DNA from: Lytechinus variegatus
Taxonomy: Eukaryota; Echinodermata; Echinoidea; Temnopleuroida; Toxopneustidae
NCBI RefSeq assembly: GCF_018143015.1
Contig: NC_054758.1
Span: 10,090,501-10,154,500, forward strand
Direction of reading: 5' to 3'
Length of the DNA stretch: 64,000 bases
This document shows, one piece after another, positions 32,187-43,704 of this stretch. The notes beneath the pieces are model-generated. The model saw only the letters and a program-made list of their open reading frames with translations. It did no database searches and was not told the DNA's origin. The translations under genes were made by a program, and so were the position numbers. Each line of letters begins with the position of its first letter. Within the stretch, counting starts at the first letter, position 1.

Positions 32187-32749
32187 CCCCGGGGCCCGGG
32201 GGCCAGTTCCATTCACGAGTGGATACCATCCGCGACCATTGGGTCTCGAAAAGCACCCTAAACACGTAATTTCCATATTCTGAAAATGCACCCCTTAACA
32301 AGTACTGACGTGTGAAACCCTACTCTTTACAAGTATTGGAAACAAAACGATACTATTGGCAAATATTCCCCGAAATGAACCCCTAAACAAGTATAGGAAT
32401 GTTTTATTGTTACGGGTCCTTCGGTCGTCGGCTTTACCTTATTTGGTTTAGTTCGACCCCACCTTCTACACCTCGCGCAAATCGGACTCTAAACACGTAG
32501 TGTTTGGGCAAAAAGGACATCCTTTATAAAACATTTTATTTTTGTTTCATCATCCCCGCAAAATCGACCCTAAACACGTAATTTTCCTAGTGAAATAGAT
32601 ACCCTTTTTTCATTATTTTTGTGTTTTTGACACCCTTATCACGTTACGTACGTAACGTGCCCTATCGTGAAAAAGACATCCTTTTTACGTGTTTTTTTTG
32701 GTCGCGCATGGTATCCACTCGTCAATGTAAGTGGCCCCCCCCCCCCGGG
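32187..32749. mobile_element. CCCGGGG-ended MITE, complete, 8-bp TSD
   Basis: The flanks GTCAGTCC (32179-32186 and 32750-32757) are identical. The inverted ends contain GAGTGGATACCAT..CGCGACC. The 20-bp palindrome is at 32640-32659. The high similarity to 31311-31794, about 400 bp away in the same orientation, suggests recent activity or local duplication. Confidence 0.82.
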
Positions 32750-32904
32750 GTCAGTCCATTCATTGCCTGTCCCCGCCGAGGCGGGTAGTTGGATATTGGA
32801 AGCCTTGCTGGAGATCCTCCTCCAACTTGCGCCGCCATCGACCCATCCCGACCCCCACCCATTGGACTTGCTTACCGATCTTGACTAAATACTGCCCTCA
32901 ACTT

Positions 32905-33720
32905 CGTAGTCGATTTGACATTTTCCGAACCTAGAAATGTTCTTTCCGATGAAGTTTTTTTCTTGATTCGTGTTCCTATGGGGTCCTAGAACAAATTCAG
33001 CTTGGTTGCCAAAAGTTGCCGTTTGGGCAATTTTGCTAATTTGCATAAATCCAAAATGGCCGCCAGATGCCATCTTGAAAACCTAACTTTTGAACCCCTG
33101 TCCACAAAATGATGAGTAATGACTCGTTTTAGGGGTTTAGAGATGTGTAGAACTGATTTCTGTAATCATTTTTGCAATATAAGGTCATCTTTAGGTCAAA
33201 TCCAAGATGGCCGCCATATGCAATCTTGAAAAATTGACTTGTGTTCCCCTTGCCCCAGAATGACGAGTAATACCTCTATTTAGGGGTTTTGGGGTGTGCA
33301 GAATCCATTTCTGCTTTCTATTTTGCAATATAATGTCATCTTCAGGTCAAATCCAAGATGGCCGCCATATGACGCCATCTTGAAATATCAATTGTTGAAC
33401 CCTTTGCCCCAGAATCATGAATAATAACTCTATTCATGAGTCATTAGGTATGTTGATTCACTTCATGTAGTTATTTTGCACAAAAGATAATCTTCAGATC
33501 AAATCCAAGATGGCCGCCAACCGCCATCTTGAAAAATTACTGTCTGAGGCTTATACGTGTTAGAACTAATATAAAGGGATTTCAGTAAGAATACTCATTT
33601 CTTTTATTAATTCTCAAGTTCATTTCAACATTAATTGCTCAACTTAGAATAAATCCTCTTTAGGTTTGGGCTATCCATTTCGAGTGTATTTTTTTAAGGT
33701 CCATTCATACCTTTGTACTA
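32905..33720 (-). mobile_element. DIRS-order fossil: inverted arm
   Basis: This is an inverted copy of the arm at 35010-36112, starting from the same CGATTTGACA/TGTCAAATCG edge. It consists of about four degenerate units of 150-153 bp, each with a CCAAGATGGCCGCCA block (33051 diverged, 33202, 33352, 33505). Between the two arms lies an unrelated LINE fragment. Part of a broken, old element. Confidence 0.65.
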
Positions 33721-33819
33721 AAAGGGGCTTTTAGGGTCTTATTTCAATTTGAAAGAGTTTTATCAATATTATTTTTCTAAATCAATGTGTCCAATGATTG
33801 GTAGACATCAGTTCGCCTT

Positions 33820-34870
33820 AAAAGACGATGGTGTAGCGCTAGGCTTTACATTTTCGAGAGTGACTATAGAGCTCCACTCTAGAGTGGCAGTCTCTAGAGC
33901 AAATTTTTACAGATGAAGGAGGATGGCGCTGAGACACGTTTATATAGAGATGCTGCCCTAGCCTTCCTCCTAGGCCTTTGGTCTGCCAATTTAGCATTCC
34001 GATTATTTTCTGACGTCTTGACCCCTGTACTTAGTAGCTCTCCATAGAATGGATGGCGACTATCATCTACACCTTCATAAGTGTTAGTGTCTATGCCGGC
34101 AAGTTTTATGTCATATTTGCATGTGTCTTTAAAACGGAGGTGTGATCTATCGATGGGGTGAGACCAATCACACAGCTTACCTTACCTTGGCGAATCCAAG
34201 AAGGGATTCGCCAAGGTTTCATGGGGCAAACATGCCCCAACCACCTGAGGTGCCTTTGACTAAGGAGCGAGAATAAGCTTTTGGTGCTAGCACGTACGCT
34301 GAAGGGCCTCTGTATTTTTCACTTTGTCCTGCCATTTAACGTGCATGATACGTCCGAGGCAGCTGACATGGAAGGTGTTTAGCCACTTTTCTTGGTCGGC
34401 GTACGTTTTCCAGGAATTACTTCCGTGCAGGAGCTTGGCCATGACTGTGACAGATTTTACAATCCTGATGCTTATATGCTTGTCCTGTGAAAGGGGACAA
34501 GAGACATATAGTCGGTCCAAGGTAGGTGAGGAGTCCACCATAACCAGACGAGTGTGTGCTGTTGATATACATATCTGGAGGACAGTCGGTGTCTTGAGTC
34601 TATCAGGATTTCTGACTGTCTCAAAGTCTGATGGATGGTCCAAACCCCTTACATGCACAAGACAGGCAGCTGTTATGTATGACTAGGTCTTGTACTCCCA
34701 CTTCTTGAGAGGCAGGGGCGACATCGTTTCCGTAAAACATTTCACGAATGAGAACAATCCTGACCGTGGAACAGTCTTGGGGAGCCTATCTTCTGCAGGA
34801 GGCTAAAGAGTGCACTCCTGCTGACCAAGTCAATGGCTCTTGTCAGGAGGAAAAGTCCAATAATAATTAT
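33820..34870 (-). mobile_element. LINE C-terminal fragment
   Basis: On the minus strand the segment around 34300-34450 encodes LLHGSNSW, FHVSCLGRIMHVKWQDK and NTEALQR, the typical C-terminal tail of many LINE reverse-transcriptase proteins (consensus LxxFHxRCLRxILxIxWxDxVxNxxVL). The downstream part is degraded by frame changes. It lies between the two arms of the DIRS-order fossil, so it probably inserted there. Confidence 0.65.
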
Positions 34871-35009
34871 AAAGGAAGTTAATAATTAAATCAATTTTTT
34901 GAAAAAAAAATACGGAGAAATCACTTTTTAATTCAAATAATACTTTAAAGTCATTTCACTGGAAAAGTATGGTTGCACAGAAATAAAAAAAGGGATCAAA
35001 ACTCCCGAA

Positions 35010-36112
35010 ATCATAGCCCAAACCTTGAATGGTTTAATTCTAAAGTAAGCGGTTAATGACGAAATCTATCAACCATCTGACCATCTTAGACATGACTTGA
35101 CCTCGAACTAAAAATGGAGTGATTAAAAGAAATGAATCATTCTCACTGAAATCCCCTTACATGAGCTCCAATACATAACAACAACCTTATTAGGGACAGC
35201 ACTTCTTCAAGGTTCAATAGTCTCGGAAGTAGTTTTTTTTTATTTCTTAATATGGCGTTTAGTGGTCATGTTGGATTATTTTGACCTGGAGATGATCCTA
35301 CATTGCAAAATTATGAACAGAAATTGAATAAACATACCAAATAACTCACGAAAAGAGGGATATTATTCATGATTCTGGGACAAAAACTTGAGAATTAATA
35401 AAAGAAATGAGTATCTTACTGAAATCCCTTTACATTAGTTCTAACACGTATAAGCCTCAGACAGTAATTTTTCAAGATGGCGGTTGGCGGCCATCTTGGA
35501 TTTTATCTGAAGATTATCCTTTGTGCAAAATAACTACATGAATTGAATCAACATACCTAATGACTCATGAATAGAGTTGTTATGCATGATTCTGGGGCAA
35601 AGGGTTCAAAAATTGATATTTCAAGATGGCGTCATATGGCGGCCATCTTGGATTTGACCTGGAGATGACATTATATTGCAAAATAGAAAGCAGAAATGGA
35701 TTCTGCACACCCCAAAACCCCTAAATAGAGGTATTACTCGTCATTCTGGGGCAAGGGGAACAAAAGTCAATTTTCAAGATTGCATATGGCGGCCATCTTG
35801 GATTTGACCTGAAGATGACCTTATATTGCAAAAATGATTACAGAAATCAGTTCTACACATCTCTAAACCCCTAAAACGAGTCATTACTCATCATTTTGTG
35901 GACAGGGGTTCAAAAGTTAGGTTTTCAAGATGGCATCTGGCGGCCATTTTGGATTTATGCAAATTAGCAAAATTCCCCAAACGGCAACTTTTGGCAACCA
36001 AGCTGAATTTGTTCTAGGACCCCTTAGGAACACGAATCAAGAAAAAAACTTCATCGGAAAGAACATTTCTAGGTTGGTGTATTGAGCCTATGAGACTTTC
36101 AAATCGACTATC
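35010..36112 (+). mobile_element. DIRS-order fossil: arm upstream of gag-like region
   Basis: Tandem units end in GGCGGCCATCTTGG-type blocks at about 35499, 35651, 35801 and 35952, spaced 150-152 bp, plus a more diverged unit near 35274 and a partial duplication of about 273 bp at 35142-35414. It immediately precedes the gag-like region, as a terminal repeat or promoter arm would. A related arm in the same orientation lies at 44305-44685. Confidence 0.65.
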
Positions 36113-36213
36113 GGGCCGAAAACAGTACCAGTAGCGAGGCTGAGCGAGAGAAGTCAATCTTCCGCCTGAACTCGTCCCTTAGTACTTCGGACGAAGTCAG
36201 TCCTGCGATCAAG

Positions 36214-37110
36214 ATGGACGCTCCGTATAATTCCTGCTTTCGGGGCCTAGATAAACTACACTCTCGGCTTAAACCGATCAGTAAAGAAGTCTCGAAGGAT
36301 TATCGGTTTACCGCTCAAGATTTTTTTTTGTGCACACCTTCGGTCGCGGACGTTCCTTTCCGTGTCGGGGATGCGGGAGCGAGGAAGGGTAGATCTGGCC
36401 GTAACCCTCTCCGCGGCGCTGGTTACCGCTCAGCCGACTATGAGCTAGCAGCGCTGGACGCGGCCGCCCGGAGCGGTATGAGACTCGCGATGTACCAGGG
36501 GTTTCTGTTAACCACTCTTAGTGAGGCTGAGCGGCTTGGAGTCTCTACCAATGACAAGAACTTATTGTTAGAGTCGCTCACAAAAATCGCTAATCTCCAG
36601 TATGAGCAAGCAGCAAGATCAACACTATTATGCACGAGGGCAAGGAGGGCTAAAGTTGTAGATGCTCTCAAGATCGAGAAAGGGGCAGCCAGACTTCTCA
36701 TTAAGCTTCCGTTGCGAAGGTAAGGACTTGTTTCATGGACACTTTCAAGAAGTATTGGACGAGTCTATTTCAGCCAGCACAGCTGACAAGACATTGTATA
36801 AGCTCTCCACGATTAGACCTAGTAGTAGCCCGCAGGGCCCTGGACCGGCCCAGGGCCAGGCCCAAAGACCCCCTTATGCTAGCTCTAGCTCCAGACCCCA
36901 GCCCCAGACCTTCAATGAACATTAGGGGTCATCCCTCTCCTTCCCTCGCTCTGGTGGAGACGCCAGGAATGAAAGGGGCCGAGGGGAAAGTCATACGAAA
37001 CCTCGGGGTGGGGGACGGGGCTGCCAGGCCCACTTTCAGCGCACCGAATTCAGGGCCCCCACTCATAACCGGGACTTTTGACAATCAAACACTAGTCCTT
37101 CCCCACCTTC
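36214..37110 (+). mobile_element. DIRS-order fossil: gag-like ORF1 remnant
   Basis: An open frame beginning MDAPYNSCFRGLDKL includes an alanine-rich helical segment (YELAALDAAARSGMRLA) and RARRAKVVDAL, followed by a Pro/Ser/Arg/Gly-rich region, the pattern of DIRS-type ORF1 (gag-like) proteins. GC content is higher than in the surroundings. The element is a broken fossil, and the reverse transcriptase and RNase H parts are not seen. Family assignment rests on context with the tyrosine recombinase remnant at 43910-44320. Confidence 0.55.
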
Positions 37111-38170
37111 AGCAAGTCCCAGTAGGGGGAAGACTTTTTCTTTGCTATTGCATTTTATTATTTGAAATCTGTTCAAAGTCCACAGCAATATGTAATGTTT
37201 TTTTGTGTGTGTGTGCGTGTGGTGTTCCTGAAAGTCTGTCATCATAAGAGGTGTTCAAGTTGATGTGCAGTAAAAATCTTTTTCATATCAGAAGAAAAGG
37301 AGAAAATAGTGGTGATGGATGAGGTTATCAAAATCATACAGGCATAATGGTAAAATTTGCCAAACATGGGTTACATGCAAAGTTGAGGTCACTCGTGTAG
37401 AATGTAGACCTAGTACTATTCATGACGTTTATGTGGCATCTGAGGTATATTTCTACTCTGACTAATATTGGCTTTTAAAGGAATGACAGAAGGAACATTT
37501 AGGTGTGGATTATGGAGTGGTCTGTGGAAGCTCAGATAGTCTTGGGATCTCAAACCAAAGCCTGAGACCTGAGGGTGGTGAACCCTGATTGATTGGTTGA
37601 TTTTATTTGTCAGGTAACTGTGAACAAGTACATGACAATATGAACAGTAGTGTATACCTTGACAGGATTGCCCATGAAAGCCGAGATGGCTTATTTCCAA
37701 TGGGGTCCTTACATCAGTAATTGACAACAATGTACATCTATGAAAAAACACCTATAGAAATCTACAAACTACATCAATTAAGTCTAGACCACTAAATTTA
37801 CACGAAGAATTGTAAAACTTAATATATAAAAAGACAAAAACAAATAAGTTTGCCATGAAAACCATTTACGCAAAATATGATTAAAATAATTGTAAAACAG
37901 GTTGAGTAATCGATCATTACTTCTAGGTTACATATGAAAATTATACTATAATCAGTTATTAAATAGCGCTAAATGCATCGTAACTAATACAAGATTCATG
38001 AATCGTAAAACCTAAGATATGAAAAAGTACAAATAAGTTTGACATCAAACTTTCACGCAAACAACAAAAGATGATGAAACAATGTAAAACAAGTTGATTA
38101 AATAAATCATAACTAAATAGTTATATATAAGACTACATGATACACATGAAATTAGAAAGAATATTTAACA

Positions 38171-39173
38171 TTACAGAGTGGGGACATTTTTTAAGTGTTG
38201 TTTCAATACTCTTTTAAATTGTGTAAAAGTCTTAACCGATTTAACATGATTAGGGAGGGAATTCCAAAAAAGTATGCCATTATAATAAAATGTGTTGCCA
38301 ATTTGACCTTTTCTTATAGTTACAACAAAGTTAAACAGACTATTTCTTGTTTCATGCCCGTGAATATTAGATGACCGTGTAAAGTTTTTTTGAGATGTAA
38401 TGATATTCGTTTGAATAGAAAATTTTATGAACATGGTGAAGTATAAGTTGTTGCGACCTCAAGTCTATGCGAAGAAGGCCAGCTTTTTCGATTTCATTCT
38501 TCCCAACATGTGTTCTTGGGTGTAAGCAAGTAATAAATCTAACAATCTTATTTTGAATAATTCTAAACTTTTTTTGATCAACCTTTCCAAGACTGCAGTA
38601 CCATGCTGCATTAGCATAATCAAATAAACACTGTATTAATGAAAAGCTTAAGATGCGTCTGGATTTCGTATTCATGCAATTTTGATACCGGTATAGAAAT
38701 TTCAAGCGAGCATTAGCTTTTTTGACAATAGAGTCAACCATAGATGTACATGAGAGATCACTATTTAATATCAGGCCTAGATACTTCACGGAATTCTGTC
38801 TCTTAATTAATTGATTGTTATAGTATATATTGAAATCATCTGTATGCTTAGACCTAGCCCGCGAACAGAACAAAATACTTTCGGTCTTACCAACATGTAA
38901 GCTAAGCTTATTATCTGTCATCCATTTAATACAATTTGATAATTCTAAGCTAAGTTTTTCACCGATCAGCTTAGGACTTGTATCAGAATAGAGTAAAACA
39001 CTGTCGTCTGCATATAAAAGTAATTTACTTTCATTAACACAAATACACATATCATTGATATAGCACATAAAAAGAATGGGACCTAATATGCTCCCCTGAG
39101 GAACTCCACACTTTATAGGCATAGAATATGAGAGTACATTTTGCATGGATACCACTTGGCGGCGATTTGTCAA
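38171..39173 (-). CDS. LINE reverse transcriptase, C-terminal part
   Basis: It continues with CGVPQGSILGPILF, the catalytic LLLYADDSVLL, WMTDNKLSLHVGKTE and VKYLGLILNSDL. Near 38400 the frame changes and the C-terminal domain continues as NIHGHETRNS and FWNSLPNHV..FKRVLKQHL, ending at 38171. Typical of the CR1/Jockey group. Confidence 0.9.
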
Positions 39174-39185
39174 GTAAGACCTAAA

Positions 39186-40067
39186 CTAATTTAAACATGC
39201 TAAATTCAAACCCATCACTTCTAATTTCTTTAAGAGTATTTCATGAATAACCGTATCGAATGCTTTTTGTAAGTCAAGAAGAACCATTCCAACATAACGG
39301 CCTTCGGAAATTTCATTCCTAAAAAAATCCAACAAGTGTATTAAACATGTTTCAGTAGAATAACCATTCCTAAAACCAGACTGAAATTCATAAATGATTT
39401 TGTATTCTTTAAAGTATTTCTCAATTTGAGAATACACGCATTTCTCCAAAATTTTCGACACTATGCTTAACACACTAATAGGTCTATAATTCCCAACATG
39501 AGTTTTGTCTTTCTTTTTGTCTAATGGTGTGACTTTAACGATTTTCATTTCGTCAGGGAAGGTACAAGTTGAAATAGATAGGTTAATAATGTAAGTTAAA
39601 GGAATAAAGACGTTTTTTGCACCATCCTTTAAAAATCTAGCAGGAACCAAGTCAAGTCCGGTACTTTTTGATATTTTCAACTTGGATAATTCATTTAATA
39701 CAAACTTTTCTGTGACAGGAGAAAAATTAAAACAGCCTTTTTGTATACCTTTATTGTCGTAAAGTTTTTTTAAATTAGGACTGTCGGCCCCAAACTCACT
39801 TCTGTCCGTAATGGGGAGCTCACAAGCTAATTTATCGGCCACTGTTGTGAAATAATTGTTAAATTCGTTGGCTATCTTTAGATTATCATGACATAGTTCC
39901 CCTTTAATATTAATAACACTTTTCTGAATATTTTTTTGTTTGTTTTTTAAACCTAACTCTTTGAGATTTTTCCATAATTTCCTAGAATCATGTTTATTGT
40001 CTTCAATTTGATTTTGGAAAAATTCGTCTTTAGCTTTCCTCACTTTCCTTTGTACCACATTTCGCAA
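39186..40067 (-). CDS. LINE reverse transcriptase, N-terminal part
   Basis: RT core motifs: KSTGLDLVPARFLK, VTPLDKKKDKTHVGNYRPISVLSIVSKILEK, FQSGFRNGYST and VLLDLQKAFDTV with the first catalytic Asp. An in-frame stop near 40094 separates it from the endonuclease side, and a stop at 39186 separates it from the rest of the RT. Confidence 0.9.
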   Translation of the reverse strand: MRNVVQRKVRKAKDEFFQNQIEDNKHDSRKLWKNLKELGLKNKQKNIQKSVINIKGELCHDNLKIANEFNNYFTTVADKLACELPITDRSEFGADSPNLKKLYDNKGIQKGCFNFSPVTEKFVLNELSKLKISKSTGLDLVPARFLKDGAKNVFIPLTYIINLSISTCTFPDEMKIVKVTPLDKKKDKTHVGNYRPISVLSIVSKILEKCVYSQIEKYFKEYKIIYEFQSGFRNGYSTETCLIHLLDFFRNEISEGRYVGMVLLDLQKAFDTVIHEILLKKLEVMGLNLACLN

Positions 40068-40281
40068 TAGTTTAAATTTCCTTTCGAGTTTTTAATTACC
40101 AAAATCCTTTTTCATTTTCCTGAAAGCTATATTTCGTTGTCTTATCAAACCAATAATTTCACTGGTCATCCATCTTTCTGTTCTTTGCTTAATTCTTACT
40201 TGTTTTAAAGGTGCACACTTATCAACTACTGACATGAAAATACTTTTGAAGTGTGACCAAGCAATATTCACTTCATTACAT

Positions 40282-41592
40282 TCAAATATAATAAATATAA
40301 TAATAAAACGGAATTAAAATCATTTTCACAAATGATTTTTTCATACATCGAATGCTTATAGTTCTATGCTGCCCAAATACAGGCCTGATAAGTTTCCTTG
40401 AACAATACGTGAAAAAGTGATCACTTAAGCCAATTTCAAAGACACCACTTTGACAAATATTTTCTTCTTTACTACAAATTACATGGTCTATCAATGAAGA
40501 AGTGGTAGGTGTAGTTCGGGTGGGTTTTGTTATAAGTTTGCTCAAACCATATAGATTCAAAATATTCTTGAATCTTTTGGTCAGTGCTGATTGTTGTAAT
40601 AGACAAATATTCATGTCCCCTAAAAGAATAACCTCATCATCTTTTGTTAATATGTCCAATATATCATGGAGAGAATCAATAAAGTGATTGTCCCTGGGGG
40701 GTCTGTAGACTACACCTAAAGTAATAGGCTTTGTATGTGGTAATAGAATGTCGATCCACAATGATTCAATACCATCAGGTGTAAGATCTTCTCTTAGATT
40801 AAATGCGATATCATTTTTAATATAAAGGCAGACCCCACCACCATGGTCGCCTGCACGATCTCGTCTTAATATAGAATAACCATCGATATAAATTTCTTCA
40901 TTATTTATGGACGAATTCAACCATGTTTCTGTAATTGCAATTACTGAAATTCTACTTTCATAGAGAAGGACGCGTAGTTCAGGAATTTTATGTAAAATGG
41001 ATCTGATATTTAAATGAACGAAATGCAACCCTTTTGCTTTAAATATATCATTAAATGATTTGTATAAAACAGCCTTATCAATTCCAGTAGGTGTGTTAAA
41101 TTCAGGGATAGGAGGTGCATTAACTGTTGAGATGGGTTGAACATCAATCGAGGATTGTGTAAAAATTGATTCACAAAATGGCGGCAATGAACAGGTTAAA
41201 CATATCCTATTCTCATTTGGGTTTTGATACAGCCTAGTATATTCATTTAAAGAGATCTCGAGACATTTAGTGTGATACCACTTTTGACAATTGGTACACA
41301 ACAGTCCATTTTGGTTATTTTTGACGGGTTTCTCGCAATGACCACAAGGGAATTTATAGTTCGGACCGGGATTTGTTTCAACGTCGCCAGACAATAAAAT
41401 ACGAAAAAAGACTTGATTATGTTCCTGATATATTGCTGTTTGAAAGGTGGCCACGGAATTATGATAATATAAAATCCGAGAGCGAAAGTATTTTACGCGC
41501 TTAAACGATTTGATAGTAACATATTCAAAACCAGATGAGACATGGAAAGAACATAAAAATGAAATTAACAAATAATAGAAAACAAAATTCAT
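40282..41592 (-). CDS. LINE ORF: signal-like N-terminus, 2A, PHD, endonuclease
   Basis: The best start is the Met at 41592 (MNFVFYYLLISFLCSF); an upstream Met at 41664 would add only residues from a CA microsatellite. From it: a hydrophobic signal-like segment, then about residue 70 GDVETNPGP, then a C4HC3 PHD finger (CGHC, CTNC, WYHTKC, CLTC), then an APE endonuclease with LNIRSI, ITETWLN, GGGVCLYI, LGDMN and the catalytic LSDH near the end. The frame is lost near 40320, before the RT. A 2A motif would split the nascent chain and release the N-terminal leader. Confidence 0.88.
   Translation of the reverse strand: MNFVFYYLLISFLCSFHVSSGFEYVTIKSFKRVKYFRSRILYYHNSVATFQTAIYQEHNQVFFRILLSGDVETNPGPNYKFPCGHCEKPVKNNQNGLLCTNCQKWYHTKCLEISLNEYTRLYQNPNENRICLTCSLPPFCESIFTQSSIDVQPISTVNAPPIPEFNTPTGIDKAVLYKSFNDIFKAKGLHFVHLNIRSILHKIPELRVLLYESRISVIAITETWLNSSINNEEIYIDGYSILRRDRAGDHGGGVCLYIKNDIAFNLREDLTPDGIESLWIDILLPHTKPITLGVVYRPPRDNHFIDSLHDILDILTKDDEVILLGDMNICLLQQSALTKRFKNILNLYGLSKLITKPTRTTPTTSSLIDHVICSKEENICQSGVFEIGLSDHFFTYCSRKLIRPVFGQHRTISIRCMKKSFVKMILIPFYYYIYYI
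41362..41388 (-). other. 2A-like ribosome-skipping motif in the LINE
   Basis: The minus strand encodes GDVETNPGP, matching the D-x-E-x-N-P-G-P consensus exactly, preceded by a hydrophobic ILLS. 2A-like sequences are known in N-terminal positions of APE-type non-LTR retrotransposons, including sea urchin elements. Confidence 0.9.
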
Positions 41593-41607
41593 GACATAAA
41601 TATGAGC

Positions 41608-41611
<4 letters not shown>

Positions 41612-41642
<31 letters not shown>
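41612..41642. repeat. (CA)n microsatellite
   Basis: A CA run at the 5' edge of the LINE; translated on the minus strand it gives a spurious VCVCVC extension. Confidence 0.95.
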
Positions 41643-41646
<4 letters not shown>

Positions 41647-41824
41647 ACAACCCTCCCCACTCACACAAACGAGTTTTACATAGTCTAGGCCTACATCTTA
41701 TTCATTGACTCAGCAAAAGTAAATAATGTCCTGGAGGGTCCATGAAGCACTTGTATAGTATACGCCTGCATCTTCCATGTCCAAAAGTGAGAATTGTAGC
41801 TGGTATAAATGCATTTTTTTTGTG

Positions 41825-42030
41825 TTAGCAAGAAATTGATCCACAGTGTGCTGCACTCAACCCAGGTGAGGTAAATGGGTAACCAAGCTGGCAGGAATTT
41901 ATTCCTTGGAACGCTGAACACGTAACAGCTGCTCTGCTAAAGCCAGGGTAGTTCTGCTGCATTACTGAAGAGTTTAGAGACTTCTGATATAAAGCGCTAT
42001 ATAAGCAAGTGTAATTATTACAATTCAATC
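41825..42030 (+). mobile_element. SINE, 5'-truncated
   Basis: AGCAAGAAATTGATCCAC through CACTCAACCCAGGTGAGGTAA to AAAGCGCTATATAAGC matches the SINE at 45815-46105 but lacks its tRNA head. Confidence 0.7.
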
Positions 42031-43185
42031 TGATGCTGTTCAAAAACACAAGAAATACGCCTGATGCGGAAGACTACAGCTTCTAGGACACACCATGGAC
42101 TAGAGTAGTAGGTCCATGAACACACATGTGTAGAGAGACAGAGCGAGAGAAAATAAAACAATATCGGATAGGTCATCAGGATAAAGGAATGTTAATAGTC
42201 CTAGTGTAAGCAGGGAAGTGAGAGGAATAATGTGCATAGACAAATGTGTGCAGAAAAGTGTAGACAAAAATAGGAGAGAACATCCAAACGGCAAAAGTAG
42301 ATGATTGAGTATATGTGGTGTAGAAGTGAAAGTATTTTATATAACTGTAATTGTTAGTGCTAAACACTCCCTTTGTGTAGCAAAAAATAGTTATTAATTA
42401 CTCAATATCATGACTAAGTGGGCATCAAAGTTCTGCGCCAGGTAGCAAGATGAAAGTCATGAAACACAAAATATCCTCATACGAAAACGGTCACATAATC
42501 CATGAAAAAGCACGTTCAAAACACAAAAGTATCTCCAAAAGACTCCCTGAGGGTTATATAAAAAGGTGTAACAGTATTGTCATGACATCTAAGGTGTTAA
42601 TCAAGTCCACGGAGGTAAACTTGGAGAGCACTGCTACACAGCAGCAGCAGCAGTACGGTGCACCCTCCTTTCGCCCGTCCAAAAAGAATTGCTGCTATTG
42701 TCCATCAGATTCTACCACACTAGCCACAATGATAACAGCTTCTCCTTGGAAATAATTATGACTGTTAACAATCTACTGTGTGTTCCAATGATAAAATTTC
42801 CCATACAATCCCAGAGTTCTAAATCGGAGATTAAGAAAATATTCTAATTTTCGAAATAGAAATCTGAGAATAGAAATATTCCGACAATTAATTTTACCTA
42901 ATTGATCGTGAGCCCGGCAGCTACTGTGCAGCTCCAGATCGATGAGGCTCTATCCTCTAAATGTTGGGCGCCAAACAGCGTAGCAGCAATCCCCCCCCCC
43001 CACCTCCCGGTTGTGAAACGTACATTTTACCAACTGATCCAACACACTGGTTCTGAAAGTGTACAAGGGGTGGTCAATTCTTTCCTGCATCAAAATTGAC
43101 CTGAGTTTTTTTTTCTCCAAAGTATCAAATATTGATAGGCCAATATGGTATCTCGTAAATCTTGGCTGCAACTTTCATTATAAAT
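42031..43185. other. Nothing firmly recognised
   Basis: The open frame near 42450-42755 has no recognisable domain, and a short CAG run lies near 42642. No gene is called. Confidence 0.4.
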
Positions 43186-43189
43186 TGGT

Positions 43190-43425
43190 TAATAATAATA
43201 ATGCAGTTCTATAGCACATATCACATTATGTCCAAAGACTTGGATATTATTACCCTGGCTTTTTGAGGAATAAAGTCCTGCCAGGTATCCATACATCTCA
43301 CTTGGGTTGAGTGCTGCGCAATGTGGATGAATATTTTCTGAAGGAAATTAAGCCATGGCTGGGATTCGAACCCACGACCCTCTGTTTCAAAGTTGGAAGA
43401 CTAATCCACTGGGGCACAACGCTCC
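43190..43425 (-). mobile_element. tRNA-derived SINE, minus strand
   Basis: Its reverse complement has an A-box-like GTGGATTAG block, a B box (GGTTCGAATCCCAGCC), the CACTCAACCCAAGTGAGATG body and an ATTATT tail. Same family as 45815-46105. Confidence 0.8.
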
Positions 43426-43704
43426 GCAACATCAACATCTGTATGATACTCATTACTCTGCAAATGGCATTGGTTTGATCATGGAGTCCTCGATGTTTGG
43501 ATCTAAGAAGTCCTTTGTATGATGTAATTAATTAAACCACTATGGACCTTGCAGCAATCAAACAACTATTAAAAGGGTTGAGCAAATGCTGTGTAAAGAG
43601 GATTCCATCCATAATTTCTATTTGAGAAGGATAGAAAAGACAATTCTAGATTTGTTGGGGGTTCCTCCAGAATGGTTACATCCTGTGATGCTATGACAGG
43701 TCTG

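Larger units (their letters stand above)
37587..41660 (-). mobile_element. CR1-like LINE, nearly full length
   Basis: A minus-strand non-LTR retrotransposon of about 4.1 kb. In order it has a hydrophobic N-terminus, a 2A-like motif, a PHD finger, an APE endonuclease, a reverse transcriptase and the C-terminal WNSLP..FK..L block, then a 3' UTR with two tandem units of about 187 bp (37842 and 38029) and a terminal AATAAAATCAACCAATCAATC-type tail near 37590. About four disabling differences split the reading frame. It sits inside the DIRS-order fossil, between its gag-like and recombinase remnants, so it is younger than that element. Confidence 0.88.

Noticed and set aside
34324-34686. Plus-strand open frame of 120 codons
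   Set aside because: It is antisense to the LINE C-terminal tail on the minus strand and has no domain.
41593-41664. Upstream start giving a VCVCVC extension to the LINE ORF
   Set aside because: It comes from a CA microsatellite. The Met at 41592, followed by a hydrophobic segment, is the better start.
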